Of a stretch of 64,000 nt of DNA, positions 44,688 to 53,394 are shown piece by piece. Each line of letters opens with the position of its first letter. Position 1 is the stretch's first letter. The translations under genes were made by a program, and so were the position numbers. The notes under the pieces are model-generated. The model made no database searches, was not told the DNA's origin, and worked only from the letters and a program-made list of their open reading frames with translations. Location: positions 62,001 to 126,000 of the forward strand of contig JBJMLO010000016.1 in assembly GCA_045805265.1 (NCBI GenBank), given 5' to 3'. The DNA is from JBJMLO01 sp045805265 (GTDB taxonomy: Bacteria; Actinomycetota; UBA4738; JACQTL01).

Positions 44688-44861
44688 ATGGGCATGCATC
44701 TGGAACCGGACCCGTCGGGCAAGCGGGAGTTCAACGACAACGAGCTCGAGGAGCAGGACGTCGAGCGCCAGGTCCACGAGGTGCACGACGAGCGCCTCGC
44801 GGAGGAGCACCCCGAGGCTAGCCCGTCGTTCTGGCGTCGTCTGTTCGGTCGCCGGAAGTAG
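44688..44861 (+). CDS. Unannotated 57-residue charged small protein
   Basis: ATG to TAG, 57 residues, on the plus strand in the gap between ftsY and smc. The first ~45 residues are strongly acidic and hydrophilic (ELEEQDVERQVHEVHDERL) with helix or coiled-coil character. The last ten are basic and aromatic (SFWRRLFGRRK), resembling a membrane- or nucleic-acid-contacting tail. More than 85% of codons end in G or C, as in real genes here. There is no Shine-Dalgarno, but a promoter lies at the correct distance for a leaderless mRNA. I do not recognise a family. Confidence 0.6.
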   Translation: MGMHLEPDPSGKREFNDNELEEQDVERQVHEVHDERLAEEHPEASPSFWRRLFGRRK

Positions 44862-44885
44862 CGGAGGCGCCGACCGGTCCCGGAT

Positions 44886-47800
44886 TCAGCCCGCGCGGTG
44901 CGGCGCCGGCTCGGGGGCCGGGACCCGTTCCGTCGCCCTGGGCGTGACCACGTCGACGCCCTCGAAGCGCTGGCAGATCACGCGGGTGGCCCCGTCCTTC
45001 ATCGACACGCCGTACAGGGCGTCGGCGGCCTCCATCGTTCGCTTCTGGTGGGTCACGACCAGCACCTGGGAGGTCGCGGCGAAGTCGCGGATCAGCCCGA
45101 TGAACCGCTGGAGGTTGACGTCGTCGAGCGCGGCCTCCACCTCGTCGAGGAGGTAGAACGGCGAGGGCCGGGCCCGGAAGATCGCGAACAGGAACGCGAG
45201 CGCCGTCAGCGCGCGCTCGCCGCCCGAGAGCAGCGAGAGGCGCTTCACGCGCTTGCGGCCCGGCTGGGCCTCGAGCTCGATCCCCGACTCCAGCGGCTGG
45301 TCGGGGTTCGTCAGGACCACCCGTCCCTGGCCGCCGGGGAACAGCTCGCCGAACAGCCGCTCGAACTCCGTCGCCACGTCCCGGTAGGCCGTCCCGAACA
45401 GCTCGGCGATCCTCTCGTCGATCTGGCCGATCACCTCGTTCAGGTCCCGCCGGGCCGCGCGCACGTCGTCGATCTCGCGGGCCAGGAAGTCGTGGCGCTC
45501 CTGCAGCGCCTGGAACTCGCCCTGGGCCAGCAGGTTCACGCGGCCCAGCAGCCCCAGGCGCCGGGCCACGAGGTCGGCCCGCCGCTCCAGGGCTTCCGGT
45601 GTGTCGTCCTCCCCGAGCGTCGCGACCGCGTCGACCGGCTGGCGCTCGTGACCCTCCTTCAGGAGGCGCTCGGCCTCGGTGATACGGCGCTCGAGGTCGG
45701 CCCGGGTCCGGTCCTGGACCTCGTACTCCTCGCGGAGGCGGTCCAGCTTCCCGGCCGCCTCCCGCCACGCCCGGTTCGCCCCGCCCTCGGCGTCGGCCGC
45801 GGCGCGGTCGGCGGCGACGGCCTCCGATCGGCGCGCCTCGGCCTCCTCGAGCGAGGCCTCGGCGTTCCGGAGGGCGTCTTCGGCGCCGACACGGTCCCCA
45901 TCGGCGTCCTCCAGCTCCTGCTGCAGGAGGTGCGGGTCCCCGGCGGCCAGGGCCTCCCGCTCGCCGGCCAGCCGGGCCAGCGTCTCCTCCAGGCGGTGGC
46001 GGTCCCGCCGGAGCGTCTCGACGTCCACCCGGAGCCCGATCGGCGCCTCCGGCGCGGGCGGCAGCGGCGGCGGTTCTCCGACTCCCGCCGGCGCGGCCGA
46101 CGCCAGCGTCTCCCGCCACGAGGCGGCCGCGTCGTCGAGTCCCCCCAGCCGCTCCTCGAGCAGCTCGCGTTCCTTCTCCAGCGAGGACAGCTGGGGCGCC
46201 AGCGCGCCGAGCCCGTCGGCGGCCGCCGTGATGCGCTGATCGGCCTGCTCCAGCTGCCCGGCCACGTCTCGGAGCTCGGCCTGCAGCCCCTCGAGCCGGG
46301 CGGCCTTCGGCCCCAGCGCGGCGTGCGCGGTCGCCAGCTCGTGATCGACCGCCTGCAGCTCGGACCGCAGCGCCCGGGCTCGCGCGTCGGCCTGGGCGGC
46401 CGTGCGGATCACCGACGGCCCGACCAGGACGCCCTGGGTCGTGACGAACGAGCACCGCGGACTGGCCCGGTGTCCTGCCTCGGCCGCGGCCAGGTCGTCG
46501 ACCAGGTAGACGTCGCGCAGCAGCCGGGCCAGCAGCGGGTATGCCTTGGGGTCGGCCCGGACGGCGTCCAGCAGCGGCCGCTCCCCGGGCAGCGCCGGCG
46601 GCAGGACGTAGGTCTCCGCCCCCGGAACCGCGAGCACGGCGCCGTCGCCACCGGGCGCGTCCGCCAGCGCGTCGTCGCGGCGTTCGTACACGACGGCATC
46701 GCGGAGGGACCCCAGGGCCGAGGCGAGCGCGGCCTCCATGCCCGGTTCCGCGGTCACCATGTCGCGCAGGAGGCCGGCGGCCGCTCCTGCCCGGCTCGCC
46801 AGGAACCGGGATCCGGGCGTCTCCTCCAGGTCGCGTCGGCGGGCCTCGATCACTGCTCGCCGTTGTACGAGGGCGCGAACCTCCTCGTCGCCCTCGGCGA
46901 CCTCGGCCGCCAACGCGTGACGTTCGCGCTCCAGGGCCGAGTGCCGCCTGGCCAGTGGGGTCTCCTCGGCGTCGAGATCCTCGATTCGGGACTCCAGCTC
47001 GGCGCGCCCCGCCTCCACGGCGGCCACCCGCTCGGTGACCTGGGCCAGCGTGGCCAGCAGCCGCTCGCGCTCGTGCTCCGAGGATCGCAGCGACCGGTGC
47101 ATTGCCTCGCTCTCGGCCCGATGCGCCGCGGCGCGCTCGGCCACCCGTCGCCGTTCGTCCTCGGCGTCCCGCCGGGCCAGGTCGGCCGCCCGGAACGCCT
47201 CCTCGGCCCGGGCCAGCGCCCCTTCGCGCTCCTCCAGGGCCTCCACCGTGGCACGGAGCCCGGCCTCGGCCCGGGACCGGTCCTGGTCGAGCGCGGCCAG
47301 CCGCGCGGCGTGGGCCGCCGACTGGGCCAGACGGGACCGCGCGTCGGCCACCCGGTCGACGGCCCGGCGGAGCGCTCGCTCGGCCTGCGAACGGAACTCG
47401 GCGGCGGCCCGATGCCGGTCTTCGGCCTCGGCCAGCGCGGTCTCGGTGCCGCCCCGGGCCTGGGCCAGCCGTGCCAGCTCCGCGTCGAGCGCGGCCAGGC
47501 GGTCCCGGGCCTCCGTCCGCAGGCGGAGACCCTCCTCCCAGCCGGACATCTTCGCGTCGCGGCCGGCGTACAGGTCCCGCAGCCGCGACGCCGCCAGGCG
47601 CCACGCCAGCTCTTCCGCCTCGGAGGACAGCCGCTCGTGCCGCGCGGCCATCTCGGCCTGCTGCTTCAGCGGCCGGAGCTGCCGCCGGAGCTCGGCCATC
47701 ACGTCCTGGAGCCGAAGCAGGTCCTGCTCGAGTCCCGCCAGCTTCCGCTGCGCCCGCTCCTTGCGGCGGCGGTGCTTCGCGATGCCGGCGGCCTCCTCGA

Positions 47801-48281
47801 TGTACTGGCGGCGCTCCTCCGGCCGGGCCGTCAGGACGTCCTCCAGCTGCCCCTGCCCGACGACCGTGTGCAGCGCGCGGCCGATCCCGGTCTCCGCCAG
47901 GAGCTCCTGGATGTCGAGCAGCCGGACCGCTTGTCCGCCGATGCGGTACTCGCTGTCGCCCGACCGAAACACCGCGCGGCTGACCTCGATCTCGGTGAGC
48001 GGAACCGGCACGATGCCGGCGGAGTTGTCGATGACGAGCTTCACCTCAGCGAGGCCGAGCCCGGCGCGGGACGCCGAGCCCGCGAAGATGACGTCGGCCA
48101 TCTGGCCGCCCCGCAGCGCCCTCGGCCCCTGCTCCCCGAGGACCCACGAGATCGCGTCGACCAGGTTCGACTTCCCGCTGCCGTTGGGCCCGACGATCAC
48201 GCTGATGCCGGGAGTGAACTCCAGGGTCGTGCGGTCGGCGAACGACTTGAACCCGCGAACGGTGAGCGAGCGGAGGAACAT
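44886..48281 (-). CDS. smc: Chromosome segregation SMC protein
   Basis: Condensin ATPase, 1131 residues. N-terminal ATPase half: VGPNGSGKSNLVDAISWVLG (Walker A), then VVGQGQLEDVL. Two long coiled coils flank a hinge near residues 500-620 (GAVLAVPGAETYVLPPALPG region). The C-terminal half has the ABC signature LSLLSGGERALTALAFL and Walker B YLLDEVEAALDD. Ala/Arg/Glu-rich coils create long false frames on the other strand. ATG start. Normally partnered by ScpA and ScpB, which are not in the window. Confidence 0.97.
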   Translation of the reverse strand: MFLRSLTVRGFKSFADRTTLEFTPGISVIVGPNGSGKSNLVDAISWVLGEQGPRALRGGQMADVIFAGSASRAGLGLAEVKLVIDNSAGIVPVPLTEIEVSRAVFRSGDSEYRIGGQAVRLLDIQELLAETGIGRALHTVVGQGQLEDVLTARPEERRQYIEEAAGIAKHRRRKERAQRKLAGLEQDLLRLQDVMAELRRQLRPLKQQAEMAARHERLSSEAEELAWRLAASRLRDLYAGRDAKMSGWEEGLRLRTEARDRLAALDAELARLAQARGGTETALAEAEDRHRAAAEFRSQAERALRRAVDRVADARSRLAQSAAHAARLAALDQDRSRAEAGLRATVEALEEREGALARAEEAFRAADLARRDAEDERRRVAERAAAHRAESEAMHRSLRSSEHERERLLATLAQVTERVAAVEAGRAELESRIEDLDAEETPLARRHSALERERHALAAEVAEGDEEVRALVQRRAVIEARRRDLEETPGSRFLASRAGAAAGLLRDMVTAEPGMEAALASALGSLRDAVVYERRDDALADAPGGDGAVLAVPGAETYVLPPALPGERPLLDAVRADPKAYPLLARLLRDVYLVDDLAAAEAGHRASPRCSFVTTQGVLVGPSVIRTAAQADARARALRSELQAVDHELATAHAALGPKAARLEGLQAELRDVAGQLEQADQRITAAADGLGALAPQLSSLEKERELLEERLGGLDDAAASWRETLASAAPAGVGEPPPLPPAPEAPIGLRVDVETLRRDRHRLEETLARLAGEREALAAGDPHLLQQELEDADGDRVGAEDALRNAEASLEEAEARRSEAVAADRAAADAEGGANRAWREAAGKLDRLREEYEVQDRTRADLERRITEAERLLKEGHERQPVDAVATLGEDDTPEALERRADLVARRLGLLGRVNLLAQGEFQALQERHDFLAREIDDVRAARRDLNEVIGQIDERIAELFGTAYRDVATEFERLFGELFPGGQGRVVLTNPDQPLESGIELEAQPGRKRVKRLSLLSGGERALTALAFLFAIFRARPSPFYLLDEVEAALDDVNLQRFIGLIRDFAATSQVLVVTHQKRTMEAADALYGVSMKDGATRVICQRFEGVDVVTPRATERVPAPEPAPHRAG

Positions 48282-48336
48282 GTGCTCCGAAGACTAACAA
48301 GGATGTGATTTGGGGTCGAGCCTCCGGGCTCGGTCG

Positions 48337-48606
48337 TCAGCGGTCGACGTCGAACGTGGTCTCGCCGGTCGGCGGTTCCTCGGCCACTTCGACCTCGCGG
48401 ACGTCGGCCGAGTCGGTCCCGTGCCGGCACCACTCGACCATGGCGTCCACGTCGGGGTCGTCACCCTCGAACGCCGCCTCCACGCGACCGTCGGACCGGT
48501 TCAGCACGTAGCCACCGACGCCCCTCCTCCCGGCCTCCTCCGCGCACCCGGCCCGGAAGAACACCCCCTGGACCCGCCCCGACACGAGGACTCGCACCCG
48601 CTTCAC
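48337..48606 (-). CDS. acyP: Acylphosphatase
   Basis: Hydrolyses acyl phosphates. 89 residues, the usual size. The phosphate-binding loop and catalytic Arg are in VSGRVQGVFFRAGCAEEA, and the conserved Asn in GYVLNRSDGRVEAAFEG. GTG start. Its position upstream of smc (acyP then smc on the same strand) is common in Actinobacteria. Confidence 0.93.
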   Translation of the reverse strand: MKRVRVLVSGRVQGVFFRAGCAEEAGRRGVGGYVLNRSDGRVEAAFEGDDPDVDAMVEWCRHGTDSADVREVEVAEEPPTGETTFDVDR

Positions 48607-48749
48607 CGAGCCATCCTACCGACGGGTAGTAATGGACACCTCTGTCACGTTCCTCGGGTACCTCCCGGAGCGACGGGTAGCCATGAGAGTGCAACCGCCG
48701 CACGCCTGCCCGCATCGTCGAGCCCGCCCGAAACAAAAGGGAGGTAGCG

Positions 48750-49266
48750 ATGCCGCTACGCAGGTCAATCGTCGGGATCCTGGTCGCAGCCCTGTTCCTG
48801 GTGCCGATCGGCATGGCGCAGGCGACGCCGACGACGCAGGCCACCCCCGACCTCACCGCCCCGGTGACCGGGACGTTGCCCGGCGGAGGAACCTTCACCG
48901 GCACCCTGGACATCACGAGGTTCGTCGTCCAGAACGGCCAGCTGACCGCCGTCGGGACGCTCAGCGGGACCCTGACGAACGCGCTCGGGCGCCGTGATCG
49001 GAACGGTGACGAACCTGCCCATCAGCCTGCCCGTCTCCGCGACGGGTACCTGTCAGATCCTGCACCTCGAGCTCGGGCCACTCGACCTGAACCTGCTCGG
49101 GTTGATGGTCCATCTGGACAAGGTGGTGCTCGACATCACCGCACAGTCGGGGCCGGGGAACCTCCTCGGGAACCTGCTGTGCGCGATCGCCCACCTGCTC
49201 GACAACACCGGGAACCTGACCGGCCTGGCCGCCCTGCTGAATCACATCCTGTCGATCCTGGGCTGA
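48750..49266 (+). pseudogene. Secreted protein gene broken by a one-base frameshift
   Basis: ATG at 48750 with GGGAGG five bases upstream. A signal peptide (IVGILVAALFLVPIGMAQA) and a TGTLPGGGTFTGTLDITRF domain are readable to about 48986. The frame then turns into Arg/Pro-rich sequence. In the next frame, from about 48990 to the stop at 49266, coding resumes with VIGTVTNLPISLPV, CQILHLELGPLDLNLLGL and a C-terminal LLDNTGNLTGLAALLNHIL. Removing one G from the GGG at 48987-48989 restores one ~170-residue secreted protein. This is either a genuine pseudogene or a sequencing or assembly error. Function of the family unknown. Confidence 0.75.
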
Positions 49267-49328
49267 CCGGGACAGTCTCGACCTGAGCCCGGGCGGGCGA
49301 GTGCGGCACCCGCCCGGGCTCATTCCAT

Positions 49329-50177
49329 TCAGGGCGCCGCGTCGATCTCCAGCGCCAGGTCCAGGGCGGGCGCCGAGTGGGTCAGGCCGCCCACCGAGAT
49401 CAGCAGCCGGCCGAGCCCGGCGATCTCCCGAACCCGGTCGAGGGTCATCCCGCCGGAGACCTCCAGCGGGACCCGATCGGCCACGAGGTCCACGGCGCGC
49501 TTCACCGTCTCCACGTCCGCGTTGTCCAGCAGCACGGCGTCCGCCCGCGCGTCCAGCGCCTCGGTCAGGTCCCCGAGGCTCTCCACCTCGACCTCGACGC
49601 GCAGCGTGTGCGGGGCGTTGGCCCTGGCCCGCCGGACCGCTGCGCCGACCCCGCCGGCCAGCGCCACATGGTTGTCCTTGAGCAGGACGCCGTCGAAGAG
49701 CCCGGCCCGGTGGAGCCGTCCCCCACCGCACGCCACCGCGTACCGCTCGAGCGAGCGCAGCCCGGGCAGGGTCTTGCGCGTGCACAGGATCGTCGACTCG
49801 GTCCCCTCGCAGGCCTCGACAAACCGCCGGGTCAGCGACGCGATCCCCGAGAGGTGGGTGAGAAAGTTCAGCGCGGTCCGCTCGGCGGCGAGGATGGAAC
49901 GGGCCGGCCCCTCCAGTGCGGCGACGACCTCGCCGGGGACGATCAGGTCGCCGTCGGAGCACTGGGCCCATAACCGCACCGCGGGATCGACAGCGTGGAC
50001 GACCCGCTCCGCCACCGGCAGCCCGGCGAGCACGCCTTCGGCGCGTGCCTCCACGCGGGCGCGCGCATCGAGCCCGGGGGGGAGCGAGGCTCGAGACGTG
50101 ACGTCGCCCTCGGCGCCGAGATCCTCCGCCAGCGCCCGGCGGACGAGGTCGTCGGTGTCGCGCGGGAGATCCGCCAT
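49329..50177 (-). CDS. nadC: Nicotinate-nucleotide pyrophosphorylase (quinolinate phosphoribosyltransferase)
   Basis: Converts quinolinate and PRPP to nicotinate mononucleotide in de novo NAD synthesis. 282 residues. ERTALNFLTHLSGIAS, CTRKTLPGLRSLERYAVACG (PRPP and quinolinate contacts), LLKDNHVALAGG, VEVESL and LEVSGGMTLDRV are all conserved. ATG start. It is divergent from nadA, with a 95-base shared promoter region between them. Confidence 0.96.
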   Translation of the reverse strand: MADLPRDTDDLVRRALAEDLGAEGDVTSRASLPPGLDARARVEARAEGVLAGLPVAERVVHAVDPAVRLWAQCSDGDLIVPGEVVAALEGPARSILAAERTALNFLTHLSGIASLTRRFVEACEGTESTILCTRKTLPGLRSLERYAVACGGGRLHRAGLFDGVLLKDNHVALAGGVGAAVRRARANAPHTLRVEVEVESLGDLTEALDARADAVLLDNADVETVKRAVDLVADRVPLEVSGGMTLDRVREIAGLGRLLISVGGLTHSAPALDLALEIDAAP

Positions 50178-50239
50178 GGTGGCCTGAAGTGTAGGGACCG
50201 GGGGACGCCGGGACAGGCGGGAATACCGGGACCCGACGG

Positions 50240-50245
50240 TACACT
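50240..50245 (+). promoter_or_regulatory. Putative -10 element for nadA
   Basis: TACACT between the divergent nadC and nadA starts, 27 bases before the nadA ATG, with no clear -35. No inverted repeat resembling an NAD-responsive operator was recognised nearby. Confidence 0.3.
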
Positions 50246-50272
50246 CTGGTTGAGGGGGATGGAGATCCGAAC

Positions 50273-51262
50273 ATGGTCCTGACCAGCGCCGCGCCCGTCG
50301 ATCTGGCGCCCGAGTTCACCCGGTTCGAGCCGTGGGCCGAGGAGGTCCGCCGGCTCGCGCGCGACCGGGATGCCGTGATCCTCGCGCACAACTACCAGGT
50401 GCCCTGGATCCAGGACGTCGCGGACTTCGTCGGCGACTCGCTCGAGCTCTCCCGGAGGGCAGCCGAGACCGACGCCCGCGAGATCGTCTTCTGCGGCGTC
50501 CACTTCATGGCCGAGACCGCGGCCATCCTCTCCCCGGGCAAGCGCGTGCTGATCCCGGACGTCGAGGCTGGCTGCTCGCTGTCGGCGACGATCACCGCCG
50601 ACCAGCTCCGGGAATGGAAGGCCGAGCATCCTGGCGCCGTGGTGGTCGCCTACGTGAACACCACCGCCGAGGTGAAGGCGGAATCCGACATCTGCTGCAC
50701 ATCGCAGAACGCGGCCGCCGTCGTCGCATCGATCGCGGAGGACCGCGAGATCCTGTTCCTCCCGGACATGTTCCTGGGGGCCCACGTCGAGCGCGTGACC
50801 GGCAGGAAGATGCAGATCTGGATGGGCGAGTGCCACGTCCACGCCGGCATCGGCTCGCAGGAGCTGCAGGACCTGGTCCACCAGAACCCGGACGCGCAGC
50901 TGCTGATCCACCCGGAGTGCGGGTGCGCGAGCGCCGCGCTGTATCTGGCCGGCGAGGGCGTCCTGCCCGCGGACCGCACGCACATCATGTCGACCGGGGG
51001 CATGGTCCGCGACGCGGAGGCGGCGGACGGCGGCAGGTTCATCGTGGCCACCGAGACCGGCATCCTGCACAAGCTCCGGAAGCTGAACCCCGCCGGCGAC
51101 TACATGGCGGCGAACGAGGCCGCCGTGTGCAGGTTCATGAAGACCATCACGCCGGCCAAGCTGCTCCGCACGGTCCGCGAGGGCGTGTTCGAGGTGCGGG
51201 TCGACCCCGGCGTCGCCGCTCGGGCCCGCCGGGCCATCGAGCGGATGATCGCGATCGGCTGA
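50273..51262 (+). CDS. nadA: Quinolinate synthase
   Basis: Fe-S enzyme that condenses iminoaspartate with DHAP to quinolinate. 329 residues. AVILAHNYQVPWIQDVADFVGDS marks the substrate domain. Cluster cysteines are readable in FCGVHFM, DICCTSQN and HPECGC. STGGMV and ATETGILHKL complete the active site. ATG start with GGAG seven bases upstream. It acts directly before NadC; the iminoaspartate-forming partner (NadB or aspartate dehydrogenase) is not in this window. Confidence 0.97.
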   Translation: MVLTSAAPVDLAPEFTRFEPWAEEVRRLARDRDAVILAHNYQVPWIQDVADFVGDSLELSRRAAETDAREIVFCGVHFMAETAAILSPGKRVLIPDVEAGCSLSATITADQLREWKAEHPGAVVVAYVNTTAEVKAESDICCTSQNAAAVVASIAEDREILFLPDMFLGAHVERVTGRKMQIWMGECHVHAGIGSQELQDLVHQNPDAQLLIHPECGCASAALYLAGEGVLPADRTHIMSTGGMVRDAEAADGGRFIVATETGILHKLRKLNPAGDYMAANEAAVCRFMKTITPAKLLRTVREGVFEVRVDPGVAARARRAIERMIAIG

Positions 51263-51292
51263 CCGACCGGCGGCCCTGCTCCAGCTCTCCGC

Positions 51293-51823
51293 CTACCCGC
51301 CGACGCCCACCGCCCCGGCCACCGTGGCCGACGTGACCCTCACCGTCGCGCAGGTCTGGCCGAACTTCGGCCCGAAGCCCAGCGTCCCGGCGAACCTGCT
51401 GGTCCCGAGCCTGCCGTTCACCTCGACGGCGGGACCCACGCGGACGAACGTGAACGTCCCGAGCACGCGCATCGTGCCCCCGGCGGCCTTCGGGAGCGTG
51501 GCGGTCAGCGATCCGCTGCCGGACCCCTGTCCGCACGTGTCGCCGTGCTGGAGCGCCCTGGTGGCGCCGGTGCCGTAGGTGCCGGAGACGGCCAGCTTGC
51601 CGGGGCCGGCCACGACCACCCCTCGCACGAGGCCGGTGCACGCGATGGTCCCACCGGAGCCGGACACCGTGCCCTTGGTCGGTCTCATCGAGATGCCGGG
51701 GGTGATGGTCACCGTGGCCTTGACGGTGCACGTTCCTGCAGAAGCCGCCTGCGCCGGCATCGCCGACAGTGCGGGCATCGCCGTGACGGCGGCGAGCACG
51801 AGGACCATGAGGGTCCTTCTCAT
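51293..51823 (-). CDS. Secreted protein of unknown function
   Basis: 176 residues. A signal peptide (LMVLVLAAVTAMPAL, cleavage near AQA-AS) is followed by a small beta-rich domain, Gly/Thr-rich, with four cysteines that could form two disulfides (TCTV, IACTG, DTCGQG, QTCATV). No family recognised. It lies convergent to nadA, with 30 bases between stops, and divergent from pncA. Confidence 0.75.
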   Translation of the reverse strand: MRRTLMVLVLAAVTAMPALSAMPAQAASAGTCTVKATVTITPGISMRPTKGTVSGSGGTIACTGLVRGVVVAGPGKLAVSGTYGTGATRALQHGDTCGQGSGSGSLTATLPKAAGGTMRVLGTFTFVRVGPAVEVNGRLGTSRFAGTLGFGPKFGQTCATVRVTSATVAGAVGVGG

Positions 51824-51935
51824 CTCACGCCTCCTTACTTGTTTCGCGGGCCAGAGGACGCCCCATCGGGGTACCCGCGCGGCACGCAGCCGAAACGGCG
51901 CGTCCTTGCTCGGCGAGACCTATCGTGTACGCGTC

Positions 51936-52526
51936 ATGACCTCGTACGACGACCGGACGGCGCTGCTCGTCGTCGACGTGCAGAACGACTTCGCGGACCC
52001 GAAGGGGTCGCTGTACGTCGTCGGCGGCGAGGCCGTTGCCGCCGTCGTGAACGCGGAGATCGCCGGTGCGCGCGAGGCCGGGGCCCTCGTCGTCTACTCG
52101 CAGGACTGGCATCCGGAGTCGACGCCGCACTTCCAGACCGACGGCGGGGTATGGCCCGTGCATTGCGTCGGCGGGACGTGGGGCGCGGAGTTCCATCCCC
52201 GGCTCGACGTGCCGACGGACGCCATCTTCCTGCAAAAGGGGACGGGTGGCGAGGACGGGTACAGCGTCTTCACGGTTCGCGATCCCGAGACCGGCGAGCG
52301 GGCGCCGACGGCACTCGAGCGGATCCTGCGGGAGCACGGCGTCGAGCGGGTCGTCGTGGTCGGCCTGGCCACCGACTACTGCGTGAAGGACACCGCGCTC
52401 GACGCCCTCCGGCTGGGCTTCCCGGCGCGGGTCGTCGTGGCCGCCATCCGCGCGGTGAACCTGGAGGAGGGCGACGGCGATCGCGCGGTCGACGCGATGC
52501 GCGACGCGGGCGCGGAGCTCGTGTGA
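51936..52526 (+). CDS. pncA: Nicotinamidase
   Basis: Hydrolyses nicotinamide to nicotinate for NAD salvage. 196 residues. The catalytic triad is in place: D14 in VVDVQNDF, a Lys in FLQKGTG, and the nucleophilic Cys in ATDYCVKDTALDAL. Metal ligands are in SQDWHPEST, and cis-peptide sequences are present. ATG at 51936 is chosen because the conserved strand begins nine residues later. With nadC and nadA it forms an NAD cluster joining de novo and salvage routes. Confidence 0.93.
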   Translation: MTSYDDRTALLVVDVQNDFADPKGSLYVVGGEAVAAVVNAEIAGAREAGALVVYSQDWHPESTPHFQTDGGVWPVHCVGGTWGAEFHPRLDVPTDAIFLQKGTGGEDGYSVFTVRDPETGERAPTALERILREHGVERVVVVGLATDYCVKDTALDALRLGFPARVVVAAIRAVNLEEGDGDRAVDAMRDAGAELV

Positions 52527-52533
52527 TCCCGCA

Positions 52534-53394
52534 CTACGACTGGCACTGCGGACAGTAGTACGACCGGCGGCCCCCCAAGGACACGCTCTCGATGGGCGTG
52601 CGGCACCGGCGGCAGGGCAGGCCCTTGCGCCAGTACACCTTCAGCTCGTTCTGGTACTCGCCGGGGCGGCCGAACAGGTCCACGTACGCCTCGTCGGGGA
52701 GGGTCGTCCCCCGGTACCGGATTGCCTCCTGCACGACCTCCTGGATCGCCCGGTACAGGCGCCGGACCTCGCCGGACGAGAGCGTGTTCGACATCCGGTC
52801 GTGCCGGAGTCCCGCCCCGAACAGCACCTCGTCGGAGTAGATGTTGCCGAGGCCGGCGATGACCTTCTGGTCCATCAGCAGCTGCTTCATCTTGCCCGCG
52901 CGCTGGAACAGGAACTCGCCGAACGCGCCCCACGTGAACGTGTCCTCCAGAGGGTCGATCGCGATGTGCGCGAGCTCCCGGACCTTCCCCAGGTCGTCGG
53001 CCGCCGTCACGAACATCTCGCCGAACGTGCGCGGGTCCACGTAGCGGAGGTCGCCGCCCTGCTGGAACGTCATGACGACGTGGGTGTGCGGGGGCGGGGG
53101 CTGGCGTCTGGTGCCCCGCACGAACTGGCCGCTCATGCCGAAGTGCACGACCAGCACGTCGTCGCCGTCGAGGTGCACCAGCAGGTACTTCCCCTTGCGC
53201 TCGATCCTGGTGATCTTTCGGCCGGCCAGGCGCGAGGTGAACTCCTTGCGGACGCTCTTCGTCCCCGGCTTGTTGTGGCGGCGGATGATGCGGAGCGCGT
53301 TCGGGCCCTGCTTGACCTCGACGTCCTTGATCCGCTTGCCCACGACGTCCTTCTCGAGGTCCCGCCGCATGACCTCGACCTCGGGGAGCTCCAC
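52534..53394 (-). CDS. mutM: Fpg/Nei-family DNA glycosylase, N-terminal proline absent
   Basis: Base-excision repair glycosylase/AP lyase of the Fpg family. 286 residues. The domain set is complete: GKYLLVHL with the conserved Lys, a helix-two-turn-helix (QKVIAGLGNIYSDEVLF) and a C4 zinc finger LPCRRC...YYCPQC. Fpg enzymes start MPELPEV, with Pro as nucleophile after Met removal. Here translation can only begin at the GTG at 53394, because a TAG precedes it directly, and the protein reads MELPEVEV. The catalytic Pro is therefore missing while the Glu is kept. The start abuts the rnc stop. Confidence 0.88.
   Translation of the reverse strand: MELPEVEVMRRDLEKDVVGKRIKDVEVKQGPNALRIIRRHNKPGTKSVRKEFTSRLAGRKITRIERKGKYLLVHLDGDDVLVVHFGMSGQFVRGTRRQPPPPHTHVVMTFQQGGDLRYVDPRTFGEMFVTAADDLGKVRELAHIAIDPLEDTFTWGAFGEFLFQRAGKMKQLLMDQKVIAGLGNIYSDEVLFGAGLRHDRMSNTLSSGEVRRLYRAIQEVVQEAIRYRGTTLPDEAYVDLFGRPGEYQNELKVYWRKGLPCRRCRTPIESVSLGGRRSYYCPQCQS

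Noticed and set aside
44898..48308. A plus-strand open frame of over 1100 codons opposite smc
   Set aside because: Mirror of the SMC coiled-coil codons. Composition is abnormal and no motif is present.
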